Source: Promerops cafer (taxonomy: Eukaryota > Chordata > Aves > Passeriformes > Nectariniidae). Taken from it: 64,000 nt of DNA. Made by a program: the position numbers and the translations under genes. The stretch covers positions 1 to 64,000 of the forward strand of contig VZSE01015608.1 in the NCBI GenBank assembly GCA_013398275.1, read 5' to 3'. A model generated the notes under the pieces. The model was given only the letters and a program-made list of their open reading frames with translations. It searched no databases and was not told the origin of the DNA. Of this stretch, positions 48,901 through 60,940 are shown piece after piece; positions within the stretch are counted from its first letter, which is position 1, and every line of letters begins with the position of its first letter.

Positions 48901-51014
48901 GCATTCCAGACTGTAGTCTTCAAGCTCACTCCATAACTCATGGCACTGAAAAAGACCTGGGAAATGTGTACAATCATGGTCTCTACCTTCAGTACTACTA
49001 AACATATTAGTGCGTATTATATGTATAGTAATATATATATTCCATATAATACTCGATGCCACACTGCGTTTACACACAGTTATCCTTGCTGTGAGGTATC
49101 CTAAAACTGCAGCAGTCATAATAAGGTTTGGATCAAAAAGCATGATGCAGGCTACTGAATGTATATTCACATTCTGTTGAAGTATGCCAGTAATACAGGA
49201 CAAACAGCATCCTTAGTATATTTCTCAGTACCCGTGTACCTTTTCCTGGCTGCTTTTTTCCCCCCTCTCTCTTTCAATGAAGCCAGAGTATGTCATCCCA
49301 ACTTAAATTTGCGAAGCAGTCACCTGTGCTCTAGCCTTCATAGTGCTCTGGCAGGAAAACAAAGTACCCAGCTCCTGAGGACCCTCAGTCAAGGCTTGGG
49401 AACTTGGGGAGCCAGAAAGACAGAGGGATAGACAGCCTGAACTTGACAGCCCATTAGGTATCTGACCTTCTGCTTAAATGACTATTGAATTCTTGAAGAT
49501 GTGGGTTAATGCTGTCTTTTGTTGGGTGAGATGGGCAGATAGGCATGCCAATTAGAGACAGCTTTGCCATGGGGTGCTTGAGTCCTACGGTGCAAGTGGT
49601 TTCTGAGCACAGTATTTCTATAGAGAGGAAATACTGAGATAAACTGCAACGTCTTTGCAGAGAGGGGAAAATCATCACGTTCAACCAGGATCTCATTTCA
49701 CTATAACACTCTGTAAGTAGAGGCAAAACAATTTGTTTCTAGTTACTTGGCTATTGGTGAGACCCAGAAATCAAAACTGGCCAGTTTATGGCCGTCTGGC
49801 TAGTTCCAGACCATAATATGTCGAGAGCTCTTTCGGCACCTACAAGATAGGTTTCATGCTAGTAAGACTACAGCATTGCCTTTCTAACAGCACTTTCAGT
49901 TCACACATCCTCCATGCAGCTCTGTAGCTACAGGCGCCCAAACACAGCAGAATAGAGGGCATTTCTCAGTCAAAAGATCATTTTTCCCTTTAAGTGGAGT
50001 GAGCTAGTGCTGCTTTTTAAAATGTCTTCCTGGTCTGGGGAATATTTGAGTCACAGTCTTGTCCATTAAGTACTTCATTAATGCAAAGATGGAGCAAACC
50101 TTTACATCCAAATGAAGCAGATCTGTGGGCTCTTTTGTCTGTGGTGATAACACTGGGATTGGGCTGGCTGTGAAACCAAGTGTAATTCATCCCCAAACTA
50201 CCATCTGTTTGAAAGATATGAAAAGTATGTGCTAACGGGTTGGCGGCAGTGCATATTGGTTGCAGGCATGGAATTAGGAGGAATGTAAAAGTTTTGACCC
50301 AGTGAGGAGGGGTGCTGCAAGGAAAGCAGGTCATTCAAATGGAAAATCTTTCATTTCCAGTACCCTAAGAGGCAGGTGAAGATGAGTCTCATGGAATTTT
50401 TTTCCATATACAAGACAGTCCCAGGCAAGGCAGGCTTTGCATCACGGTTGGGTAAGCTTTGTTTGCAGAAAGTTGCATCGTTTATCATTTCTCATTCGTG
50501 AGCAGAAGGGTTTTAGATTCTGAAATCAGTGCACAGATAATGGAGAAATGGGACAGCTTGTTTTGTCTAGATTTTTGAGTCTGCTTATGTCAGGAGGTAG
50601 GAAGTTCAAGTCTAATGTTGCTGGCTCTGTTTTCAGCTGATGGAATATAAAATAGGCTACGGGGAAAAGCACAAAAAAGGGGCAGCAAGAGTAGTGTAAT
50701 GAGGAAGGAGAAGGTACGTTGTGTATTGAGGGAAGCAGGTGAGCCTCCTGTTTGGAGCAGAAATGTTGCAAAGTTAGTGTTTGCACGGTGTGAAAATATC
50801 CCTATTGTTGCCTCACACAGAGGAGCTGTTAACAGGGCATACAGGAAGCTCTTTGATCAAACACCTACGTCATTTCTTAGTGCTGTGCTGTAATTCAACA
50901 TTTAAATGGCAATGAATGTTCTCCCACTGAGATACTTTTTAATCTCTAACATTTCTCTGGAGAGATACTCTGAGTAATTTTGAAAATAAAAACAAACATG
51001 TAGAAATCCAACTT

Positions 51015-51054
51015 GGTTTTTTTTGTTTGTTTTTGTTTGTTTTTTTTTTTTTAA
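51015..51054 (+). repeat. T/GTTT low-complexity tract
   Basis: T-runs separated by single G bases in GTTT/GTTTT units, ending in a run of about 13 T. Confidence 0.88.
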
Positions 51055-52689
51055 TGGTGCCAAGGTTTAATGGTTAAGTAGGATGAAAGTGGAGTAGTGT
51101 CAGACCACTGGCATAATGGCAACTGCTTGCTGATTCCTAGCCGAATAATCAAGTTAAGGAATGTTGTAAGTTAACGCACGCTAAGCTTTTAGTTGTGCAG
51201 CAATTAATGATTTATGCTGTTCTTCCATTGACATCATCTCATGTCACTGGAGCATATTTTAACAAGAGATATGTAGTTCTGGTAATCCCCAGGAAATCTG
51301 CACACTGTTTACCAAAACCCACTTTTTTTAAAGAAGAGTTGTGCTTTGCCAAGAAACCTGGAGCGTGTCAGACTAGAAAAATGCTTCTTTTGCTGCCTGA
51401 GAGGAAACAGTGTGTGTGTGGGTATAAAATCACATGCCTTCATGGTAAAAATGTGGAGGTAATTGGCCAAAGCATGGTGTTTTGATTCCAGAAATGGGAA
51501 GCCACTTCCGTGAATCTTGTGGGTCTGAAGACAGAGGTTTTAGAGGACCTAACTTCTTACAGCTGATGACAGATCTTCCTGCTTACCTACTGCAAACAAG
51601 CTGAGGAGGCAGCTCTGCTTTTCTTTTCTTTGTTGTTTCATCTAGATGGTCAAAACCGAATTTTCGTTTGTTCTGGATCTGATATTGCAGAAGTATTTTT
51701 GGTCCTGCAAACTTTTCACTTAAACAGATTAGTGGCTATAAATGTTTAATGATCACCTTTGTGATCCACTTGCATTTATGACTTTCCTTTTGTGCTGCTT
51801 CCCATATGAGGTGAAACAAATGAAAAGCTGTATTAATTATTCATCAACTAAAGAATCTCTTTCACTGTTACTATGTTTTAGGTTTGTAGATACCTTTGCA
51901 AAAACTAATTGATTTTAGTCATAATGTTCCAAGTGGTGTTAATTAATAATTTAAATATAATTGTTTTGGAAAGCTTTTTAGCCTTATTCTGAGCAGCTGG
52001 CACCGGAAAACAGAATTTGGCAGTGATTTAACTTCAAAAATATGGAGCTAGTTTTCTGCAGCTGTTATCAAATGAAATTAGTAACTCAAAGGTGTGGGAA
52101 TTTTTTTGCATGAAAGGTTAATCAAGTCCAAATCCAATTGTGTTCTAATCTAAGATTAAACATGAAAAAAAGTGTGTAGTAGGGGCAGGGAGTTTCCTAA
52201 GGCATTTGCACCTCACTGTGACTGAGGAGGGAAGGGAAGGAGGCAGGAGGTTAGTGCCAGAGCAATCATATCTTTTATCTCAAGAACTATTTTCAGCAAG
52301 GTATGCTGATCTTATTTTCCATCCTCCCACGCTTTGATAAGAGTTTCGGGAAAAGTTTATTTTTTCTTTGCTGGTATGGATCTAATACAGATTTCAATAC
52401 CAGAGTACTACCAACCTTTTGGGTAGACTAGTAGTTTGACTCGCTGCAGAAGAAATTAAGGTATGTCAATTCAAATAGGAAGCTGATTTATTGTGAATTG
52501 TCAGAAAAATCTTTACTTCCTATGCTAGTGTTGCATACTTTAGCCACTCTGTGTGGAGGGAAATTAGCTTGTCAAATACAGTTTGCCCATGGATGAAGAG
52601 GTTTTTAACACTGCAGCACTACAAATTAGTGGGTTTGGGGTGGCAGAGCTTTATACCGCAGGGAGCAGGGCATGGGATGAAAAGTGGGT

Positions 52690-52990
52690 GAGAGCAAATG
52701 CTTCCAGATGGACGCAGCATTGCCCTGCAGAGGCACTGCTCGCTGACTGAACAGGCAGCTGCCAGCCCCGGCTGCAGGAAGCTCCTGGCTCCCAGTCCAT
52801 CGCCTGCTGCACCTTGTCTGCTATGAGCCCTGTTGCCCTCCCAGTGAGCAGGATCGCTCCTGTCAGCAGCAGCACTGTACGCTGTGCCGAGGGTGAGGCC
52901 GAGGTGAACTGGTATCACTGCCACCCTGCCAGCCTGTACCACGGCATCTGCCCCAAGACAGGGCACAGGGCACTTCCCAGCCTGCTGTGG
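52690..52990. other. GC-rich, moderately CpG-enriched block with open frames on both strands
   Basis: This block is distinctly GC-richer than its surroundings and has about ten CpGs in 300 bases. Open frames run through it on both strands: 52,814-53,140 plus; 52,619-52,966 and 52,651-52,875 minus. None matches a protein family I recognise, and no convincing acceptor/donor pair frames any of them. It could be a decayed retrocopy, an orphan CpG-rich element, or chance. Confidence 0.25.
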
Positions 52991-53400
52991 AGCCAGTTCC
53001 AGTGGCTTTATTTACATCTGCGCTTTGGATGGCTTTGCTTGACCATTAAAATCCATTTCACAACGAGTAGTATTGAAATGAGCAAGGAATATTTGTGGCA
53101 GCTGTGGATTTCCTCCAGGTCTACAGGAAGAGTAAATTAGTTACTGAAAATTTGACAGTTTGTCTTGTGTGCTGAACTCCTTCCTCTCTGGAAGCTTGAT
53201 TTTCAGAAGCAAGTGACTTTAAAAGGAAATAGTATACCCAGTGTTTTTTTATTCCTCCACCCCCTTTTTACGGTAGGTCTGTAATTGCAAAACCAGCCAG
53301 AAGTGATTTGTTTAAAGAGGAAGTGTGGGAACTTCCTTTATAAATATTGCCTTTCCCTTCGTGTGCATCCAAACGAGGTTTGCTCTGCTGGCAGAAAAAA

Positions 53401-53425
53401 AAGTGCTTGAACTGAACAAGCACTT
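53401..53425 (+). repeat. Perfect 9-bp inverted repeat (hairpin)
   Basis: AAGTGCTTG and CAAGCACTT are exact reverse complements separated by the seven-base loop AACTGAA. It lies just before the long A-rich tract. There is no T-run directly after it on the plus strand, so it is not a Pol III terminator arrangement, and the stem is much shorter than a microRNA precursor. Confidence 0.8.
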
Positions 53426-53476
53426 ATTCCCATAGCTCATGCCCCATGTAAGCATGAAAGACAAAAGTTTTATGGG

Positions 53477-53637
53477 GAAAAAAAAAAACACAAAAACCAA
53501 ACAAACTAAAAAAGAAAACAAAAAAAACCACACACCTAAAAAAGAAATTAAAAAAAAAAAAACACTCAACAACAACAAAAAAAAAATTAAAAAACAAAAA
53601 GAAAACCAGACACACAAGAAACCAAACAAGGAGATTT
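53477..53637 (+). repeat. Long A-rich low-complexity tract
   Basis: About 160 bases consist of A-runs broken by single C, G or T bases and by AACAAAC/AACCAAAC-type units. The matching Lys/Asn frame on the plus strand and Phe/Val frame on the minus strand are artefacts of this composition. It may have grown from the poly(A) end of an old retroposon, but no recognisable retroposed body precedes it. Confidence 0.9.
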
Positions 53638-54138
53638 AAAAAGCTGGTTGTTAGTAAGGGAAGAGCTGAAGTTGGTGGAACATGGAGGACATCAGCTGGG
53701 GTTTTGCCCAGCCATTCCCTGTCAGTACTTTCAGATGTGTGTGCATCCTCTGCTCGGGAGCACCGGGCAAGTTAAGGTGCCGTGGAGGGGGTGGGGGGAA
53801 ATCAATGTTTGCAGAGCCACTGATTACAGAACCTGCTGTGACTTGCTCTGCCGGGTAGGACAGTGCCCGAGCCAGCTCCTATCGCAGTTTGGAATGGTTT
53901 CGTTTTTTAAAAAGTGTCAACGTATGTATCTTTCCTAGTGAACTAGAAACAGTAGCCTGTACCCTTCCCCAGCCTAGAAATACCTTTGAAATATTTGCAG
54001 GAGAGGGGTTCAGCCGCCAGAAGAGCAGCTACACCCAGGGAAGTGTCTGTGCCCAGCAGCAGCAGGTAGATTGGGCTCACAAGGAGAGAGCAAGTTTTAA
54101 CCTGGCAGGCAAAGCCACGCTAGACTGTTGTGCTTTTT

Positions 54139-54182
54139 TGGGTTGGGGGGTCGGGGTGTTTGGGGTGGGGGCAGGGGGAGGT
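54139..54182 (+). other. G-quadruplex-forming sequence
   Basis: Six G-runs of three to six bases occur in about 40 bases on the plus strand (GGG-TT-GGGGGG-TC-GGGG-TGTTT-GGGG-T-GGGGG-CA-GGGGG). All linkers are one to five bases, comfortably within the usual quadruplex rule. It follows a T-run and precedes GTTTGTTTG. Confidence 0.75.
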
Positions 54183-54697
54183 TTGTTTGTTTTTCTCTTA
54201 AGTGAGCAGTATCAGAGTGTATGGGCTCTTTGGTGTGCAGGCAGCCAGCTGGCCTGGCTTGCTAACATAAATCAGTGCAGAGGATGGGAAACAAGGCAGG
54301 GAGTCCAGTTCCCAGCTCTGAAGGATCCCAGAACAGGAGGTCACAGGGAAAGCAAGGGAGAGTGTGGAGGGAATCAGGCTGATTCTCTGAGAGGCACTGA
54401 AGATGAGAAGAGCCCTTCTGTCTGATTTGGAGGAGGAAAGTGTTCTTATATTGCTTGTAATTAGGCTGAGATTCACGTTGTTCATTGGATTTGATGGACA
54501 AATGAGACATTCCTGCTGTTATAACTTTGGATTGCTGTGATGCTTTCTGATCTGTTCAGCAAAAGGCACAGCCAGTGCCACAGCCACTGTTGTATTAATG
54601 AGAAGGTTGTGATTTTTATACATTTCTCAGTGCGGAAGTTGAAATTTCACTCAAGCTTCCAACCAGGCTTTGTAGTGGTTCCTCTTTCCACTTTTAG

Positions 54698-54805
54698 AAA
54701 CAAGCAAAAGAATGAAATTTGCAGTGCAATCAGCTATCATGGGAAAAATCAGTCACTATCAAAGAAGACACTGGAAACTTCACTGATCCATCCAGCTGGT
54801 CTCAG
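54698..54805 (+). other. Candidate 108-nt exon, unverified
   Basis: A strong acceptor (TGGTTCCTCTTTCCACTTTTAG, in short CTCTTTCCACTTTTAG, ending at 54,697) and a good donor (GGTCTCAG then GTGAGG) enclose 108 bases, a multiple of three with the same phase at both ends, as in a skippable cassette exon. One frame is open: NKQKNEICSAISYHGKNQ, then SLSKKTLETSLIHPAGL. The frame in register with the left edge stops early. The open frame continues upstream to about 54,537, past the acceptor. No family is recognised. Confidence 0.22.
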
Positions 54806-56371
54806 GTGAGGCTTGCCTGGGTCACCGTGCCAGTAGTCCTTACATCCTTTCATACCCCACTTCAGAGGAATGGACATCTCAGTTCAGGATGACAAAGAAG
54901 TGAACTTTGGGTGATTTTTACTTTTTAAATAACATTTAAATTAAAATTCTCATCTCTCCACTTCTTCCTGTACTTTCTTCTCTGTTCAGTGTCATACAAA
55001 TGCATTTAAAGCCCTACAGTGCTCAGGATAAGCTTTTCATTCTTTTAGGCCTTTCATCTTGTTTTCCACACCATTATTTGCTGCTCTGTCCTTATGTCTC
55101 TTATTCTGTCTTATCCATGCCTCATTGCCCATTTAACAATCTTTGCTTCTTTTTACCTTCCTACACTTTGCATTTTTTCCTCTCCTTTTTCACACTCACA
55201 CTGTCATGCCTGCTCCTTTTTCCAATAAGGCAGGCTGCATTCTGTAATTCAAGGAGTAAACCTTCAAATTCTTGTGTGACTGCTGAGTAGATGATGAGAG
55301 AGACTGCAGGACTGGGCTCTAGCTTGGCAGATATATGGGAAAAGGTAGTGAAGCCAATTTTAAAGTAGTCTTATTTACTTTGGTGGTTTGTATAACTTTG
55401 GTTGACTATTAAAATGTGTATTTCTAAGATGAGGTGAGAGCACCAATGGTAAGTAAAGAATTTCAAGAACTTAGTATAAAAGACTTTATAGGGGTAATAT
55501 ATTACTTTCAGTTGGGAGAAATGAAGTGGCACTTTAAAATCAGTTTTACTAGCACCCTGTGTTTAAAAAAACCCTTCTTTTTCTTTTTGTTTAATCTCCT
55601 GTGCAAGCCTGGGCATGTTTGAGGCTACCAGGATCCAATTTCATGTAGTATCCTATTTCAAATCCAGGCAAGAGCAGATTGATTGAAAATCGTGCTGTCA
55701 GAAGTAAAACTGCCTGTGGAATGCCTTCAGTGACATGAAGATGAAGGGGAGAATGTCATATAACAGATACTGATTTCATTTTTTGAGGTGTGAGGCTCTG
55801 GAGCAGTGTTCTTGGATGTTGCACCATTTACCTTGATTGAACAGTGATGGTCATAGAACAATTTTGGTGAATTTTTGTGTTCTTCAGTTAGTAGTTAATA
55901 ACTGTGTTGTGAAGAGGGGATGGTTGGTGTTGCTGGGGTTGTTTTAAACCAAAGCAGCAACTGTAGAATATTTCATGGCAAGCACAGAGCTACCTGTAGG
56001 TCTGCATAACACCAGAATAACACAGGATTCCTAATAATTCTTGTCAGTGAAATGCTTGCTGGTATTTTGAAGTGATTGGGCTACTTCAGCGCTTTGAAAA
56101 CTGCTGGTGAATGCAAACTGGTCTAATTGGTCTGTGTTTATATTGGTTTTTAGGGTCAGCACAAACACAAATGGCAGTCTGCTTCATTTTCCCATATGTT
56201 TCTTTGCCTCTGCTCTTCCCTGTCCCACAGAGGCCAAAGGATCAAAGAAAAAGAGGTCTATATGAGAATTGAGAACAGAGGGAAATGTTAATCCTGTTTT
56301 AGGACTTTGAAGGAGTAGGAAAGTGGAGGGAAGACTGAACTTTTGATCCTTGGTTAATTTTGAATTCTGCA
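54806..56371. other. Non-coding stretch left of the solo LTR
   Basis: Pyrimidine-rich DNA at about 54.95-55.27 kb gives a Leu/Ser/Phe-rich frame of 96 codons that is compositional. Nothing else is recognised. Confidence 0.65.
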
Positions 56372-56882
56372 TGTCATGGTTTAGAAACGGAACAGCACTC
56401 CCCAGATGAGTGCCTCCCCCTCATATCCCCAAGACTCTTCCCAAACAAACCACTCACTTGCTCACTCCACTTTCTTTCCCTTTCCGGCTCCAGGGGTGGA
56501 GTTGAGAATTGGAGACATAAAAAGGGGGAAATTACAGGTTGAGATAAGAAACAATTTACTGGAAACAGCAATGAGATACAAAAAGAAACAGTTAGAGCAA
56601 CAATATTAATAGCAAAAGTATACAAAAAGAGGGTGATTTACATGGAAATAAATGCTCACCAACCAACTTGAGATGGTGCAACCCTGAGAAAATGAACAAT
56701 GGCCAGCATGCCACTCTTTTGTGTGACCAGAAGCCACTTCTCTTCCTAGAATAAGAGTCCCTTATTTCCAGCTCATGTGGATGGTGTAGAATAACAACCT
56801 AGACATACCCACACATCTCCAAGCTCTGTCCCCTCACAGCTACTCCAAAAAAATTAACTCTGTCCTGGATGAAACCAGGACA
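56372..56882 (-). mobile_element. Solo LTR of an avian endogenous retrovirus
   Basis: On the minus strand this 511-bp element starts TGTCCTGGTTTCATCC and ends TTCTAAACCATGACA, with imperfect terminal inverted repeats TGTCCTGGTTT/AAACCATGACA and the TG...CA ends expected of an LTR. The start, followed by the GAGTTAATTTT block, and the TAAACCATGACA end match a very abundant bird ERV LTR family as I remember it; I cannot assign the ERVL or ERVK class from memory. No gag, pol or env sequence and no second copy lie in the window, so it is a solo LTR left by LTR-LTR recombination. Flanking bases (CTGCA at the left, CTGGT at the right) do not form a clean target-site duplication. Short open frames inside it are not genes. 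The LTR could still act as a promoter or enhancer, but no evidence of that is visible. Confidence 0.88.
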
Positions 56883-57225
56883 CTGGTAATTTAAAAATTT
56901 GGCTGTGCCAGGATTATGTTGAATTCCTGGAAAACTAAGACTAAACATTGTTCTGCTGTGTAATGCTGGTCTGTCTTCTGTGCCCTGTGTACAGGAGGTG
57001 ATGCTCATGACATGGAGAGCATCTTGCATTGCTGGGAGACCACCAGGCTGCACAAATAGGTCCCTTGCATGGAGGTGGTGTGTCATGTTGGCTGGCCTTG
57101 GCTCCATTTGCTCTCAAAAGAAAGGGAGAGGCTTTAGAAAAACAAGTCAGTGTCCTCACATTCTGAAAAAGTGCTGTCTGGAGCCAGCCAAGAGAATAGC
57201 AGTAAGCAAAGCAGAGGAGAAAGGG

Positions 57226-57253
57226 AGTCAGTAATAAAAAGTCAGTAATAAAA
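57226..57253 (+). repeat. 14-bp perfect tandem duplication
   Basis: AGTCAGTAATAAAA is repeated head-to-tail without a spacer. Identity of the copies points to a recent slippage duplication. Confidence 0.85.
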
Positions 57254-57864
57254 CTCGGGACCTCATGTGCCAGAAGTGAAATCTGGTGTCTGTGGCCAAG
57301 GCGGTGGAGGGGGCAGAATAGAGATGGCCAAAAGTCATGTAAGCTAGAGAATCGAAGGTGAGGGATGATAATGCATTAGCCAGATATTGTGTGATACTGA
57401 GTTAATTAGAGATGTAAATACACTGCAATGTTTAGAGTTTTAGGCTGACATCTGATATTACCCTAAAGTTTTTAATGTTAAATTCTATATCTTTTTTCCA
57501 TATGAACGTGGTCTCAGTATTGTAATGTCGCATTCCCAACTCTGAAATGTGAAGATCCATTCTCAAAATTAAGCTGAAAAAGCAGTATGTAGTTTTATCC
57601 TAAGTGCTCCATCCTATCAAGGGCACTGTGCTTGTTAGCTCAACAGCTGGATGAAAGTTCCATGGGCATGTAAAAGTCTATATGAAAAGTATCTGCTCCA
57701 TATGTTACATATAGCTGAAGGCTCAGGGGAATAAGGTTTGTGTCTGGGAACCGGATAGCACAACTTTCAATCCCTGACCCAGTGCTTGCCCTTTTTAACA
57801 GACAAACAAGATCCTTCCTCAAAGAAAAGTGTTTTATGATCTGTTTTTAGCTCTAGAAGCAAAC

Positions 57865-57898
57865 ACTAAAAAAATTTTTAAAAAAATTTTAAAAATCT
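57865..57898 (+). repeat. A/T homopolymer palindromic tract
   Basis: Alternating A-runs and T-runs form a self-complementary low-complexity stretch. A-tract phasing of this sort bends DNA, but no function is implied. Confidence 0.8.
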
Positions 57899-59154
57899 CA
57901 GTATGTTCTTACTCGTACTTATAGCAGTATCAGCTTTAGGCACTGCAGAACAAGTGTCACACTTTGTTCCTTACTGCTTTCAGAAGCCATTATCTCCCTG
58001 GCAGTTGCAGTGCCAGGGCAGCATGTTACCTGCTTGCAAGATTTTGCACTTGGACACAACCAATCAGCCTGAGTTTATCATCTGTTTGAAATGATGGCAT
58101 CTGAGACCTTGACCCTGAATACAGAGGTGAAGTTGCCTCATGAGGCAGAGGGCACTTGCAGAATGGGGAGGTTGTTCACTGTTGTCCTGTTTCTGATGGG
58201 TCATTGACCATACCAGGTGGTCCTCATCCTTTCCCCCAAAGGTGTATTTTGATTTGAAAGACAGAAATTGTGTCATGTGAAAGGTGGGAGCAATTAAGCT
58301 AGTTCAGATTGAGACAGGATAAGATCTAAAAGTAGTCTAATCTCTTGCTGTCCTCTGTGGGTTATGGAGGGGAGAGGGAGTCCTCTCCAAAAAGGAGTTC
58401 AGGGAAGATTTATTCCTAATCCACAAGGCAATCCATGGCAGGACTCTTTCTGTCAAGCCAGTGGAGAGAGAAGAAACAGGAAGATTAGCCTTGTTAGACT
58501 GAAGTTCGTTTATGTGACCATCCCCCTACCCACTTGCTCTGTTGTGCTCATGGTTTCTGTCATCTTTAAGGAACAATTTCTCTGTGCTGTCCAAGTACTT
58601 TCAGTCTGCAAGTGCCTCCAGCTGTTAGAGGACCTGTGCTAGCAATATGTATTGAAGTTCCTTTAGTTCAAGCAGTCCATTTTGACTGGCCAGCTGGCCA
58701 AATCCATATATCATGAAAGACCAGATCCAGTGTAAGATACTGGAAAAGAGCTGTTGTGCTATGAGCAGGAGGTAGAAGGCAGAAACAAAACCAAACAAAC
58801 TGAAGAAGCCTTGTGGCAGATGGTACCACCTGTGTCCATCCAAAGCAGTGTGCCATTTCAGTGGAGAAACCTGGAAAATCTGATGATTCAGTCTGAATAC
58901 ATAGGGAGACAGCGAGTGAGATTTCTGGCTTGTGTCCCAAGCCTCTTATGAAAAAAGCTTCCAATTTTATAACACAGAAAATTTAATACAATTTGGTAGC
59001 ATCACTCTCTGGCACAGCTGAACTAGAGACTGAAATGCGTGGTGTATCCGTGTGAGAGCTGCCACATAAGTAGTTAGATGACTGTGCCAGGTCCTAGGTT
59101 ATGGCTGAACCAGTTTTCTCAATAAATATATTTCTTATATTTTTAGCAAAGGAT

Positions 59155-59178
59155 ATACCTTTATTAATACCTTTATTA
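59155..59178 (+). repeat. 12-bp perfect tandem duplication
   Basis: ATACCTTTATTA is repeated head-to-tail without a spacer in AT-rich DNA. Confidence 0.85.
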
Positions 59179-60873
59179 TTTGGGGTATAGCTGGCTGGAC
59201 ATAACCAGTTAGTGTTGACAGCATTTGATTACTTTTCCAGGCTCAGCCAAATACTAATTTCCATGCACCTCAGTTCTGGCCTCTGCAAAGCTGGGAGGTG
59301 AACCAACTGTGCAAGACGTGCCTAAATTACTGTTCAGCAATGCTTGCAAAAATGCTCGTAAGGAAAGAGAAAACATGGATATATAAAGCAAACTTCTCAG
59401 CCGGATCAAGTCTTGTTTCCTTGCTGACTGCCTCCACCTCCTTCCTTCTTGACTGTCAACAGGATGATAATGGTTCACATTCCTTTGTACTTCCTTTTAC
59501 TTCTGAATTTTCTTTTCCTTTACATGTTTAAGTTGCACCAGATCTGTTTTTCCTGTTGTTGGTAAGACATAGAAAGAAATTTGCCCTTTACCTTGGTCCT
59601 ACAGCCTAATTGTTTGGTCTGTTTGTCTCTTGGCTTGGCTGCTTTACTTACACGTCCCTCCTATGACCTCCCTCAGTCCAATCCTACACTCTCCAGTTAG
59701 GCTGTACCATGTAGCTGTGGTCTAAATATCTCACCCAGCTCTTCTCCCATATGCCTCACCTTACAGTTTTGCTGACCATCCGTGTTCATCCTGTACCCAG
59801 TGATATTCCCAGGGGAACATACAGTTGTTCCCTCATACAGCTTTTCCCTGCAAAGAGATGAATGTACATAGTCTTAAAGAACAGCTTCCTGAAGCAACTA
59901 GATATAGGATATGAACACAGGAAATTAAATCCCATGGAACATTAGCAAAATAAGTTTGGTTTAGGATTGGGCAGCCTCAAGAAACATGAAGGGAAAATAA
60001 AAGTCCTGTTGGTGTTTGTGTCTTATTTCCCTGAAAGCCAGTCTTACGTGAGTCAAAAAGTCACGTTCGGTTGAGATGAGATGGCTTCGGAGAAAAGGTT
60101 GTGGATTTTGCCAGGTGTTTGGGCTCTCTTACCTGGGAACTGCCATGTGGTGGTCTTTTAGTGCATGTGTTGGCTTGTGCTGCAAACTGTTTGATAGTGC
60201 ATTGCATGCTTTGCTAAAAGCAACTGAGAAATAATTCTGTGTAAGGAACAGGTCGAGGCATACAACACTCACTATGTCTATTGCCTGGGATATTTTTTTG
60301 GGGACAGTTGTCATCTTCACATTTATGTTGGACAATCTACATGAACTCTTTTTATCGCTTTTTGGCATCTACAGTGATGTTAAAAAATATCTGATGGTAT
60401 TTTATTCTTCCCTAACGGGACAGACATTGCTTCTCTTCCATTCTTAAATGTTTGGTCAGGGGAGGTGCCAAGTACTGCCACTGGTCAGAGCATGTTCAAG
60501 CTCTGGCTAGAGGAGTACCAAGTCATACAATAACCCATCTGTAATGCTAGGCATTCTTCTGGGTAGTGCATCAGTTTAGCTCTCTGTTCTTCAGTAATTG
60601 GTTGTACATCTATGAGCAACTGTCCATCTGATTTATTATCTGAGCAGCTATTGAAATACAGAACATTGACCCATTTAGCTTCAGGATGTAAAGTTATAAT
60701 GTGATAAAGTTGTGCTTAAAATGTAATAAAACTGGCTGTATGTAAACAAATTACAAGTTTATATTACACTATAGATTATCTTAAATCATATTTTAAAGTT
60801 CATAAATTTAATGTTATTGAACATAGCTTAATGCATATGAATATATTTTTAATTGTTGCCTTCTTTTATTTAG

Positions 60874-60940
60874 TAAGAAGATTAAACTGTCCTGGAAAAT
60901 AACTTGATTATAGTGAAGAAGACTTAGTGGAAAAGTGAAT
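60874..60940 (+). other. Candidate non-coding or poison exon
   Basis: An excellent acceptor (AATTGTTGCCTTCTTTTATTTAG, of which GCCTTCTTTTATTTAG is the core) and a strong donor (AAGTGAAT then GTAAGTATTT) enclose 67 bases. All three forward frames contain stops, so if it is spliced it would be a non-coding exon of a long RNA or a stop-introducing cassette exon. Signals of this quality also occur in unused pseudo-exons. Confidence 0.18.

Larger units (their letters stand above)
42926..53400. other. Long non-coding stretch, no gene recognised
   Basis: Mostly AT-rich. Contains a GC-raised segment at 44.93-45.37 kb, pyrimidine-rich runs near 48.17 kb, TA repeats near 49.03 kb, the GTTT tract at 51.02 kb and the GC-rich block at 52.7-53.0 kb. 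Many strong-looking donors (for example CTAGAG then GTAAGTCC at 44,066 and TTAAG then GTATGT at 52,460) have no open frame between them and a matching acceptor. Confidence 0.6.

Noticed and set aside
52416..52460. Donor TTAAG-GTATGT with an upstream CAG acceptor at about 52,391.
   Set aside because: All three frames between them are closed and the acceptor tract is interrupted by purines.
52651..53140. Overlapping plus- and minus-strand frames in the GC-rich block, including a minus-strand frame with a hydrophobic Leu-rich start.
   Set aside because: Frames are open on both strands because the block is GC-rich, the frames lack splice or start context, and no family is recognisable.
53439..53639. 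Lys/Asn-rich plus-strand frame and Phe-rich minus-strand frames.
   Set aside because: They are direct translations of the A-rich low-complexity tract.
56406..56625. Short frames on both strands inside the solo LTR.
   Set aside because: They lie wholly within the LTR, which does not encode protein, and have no family signature.
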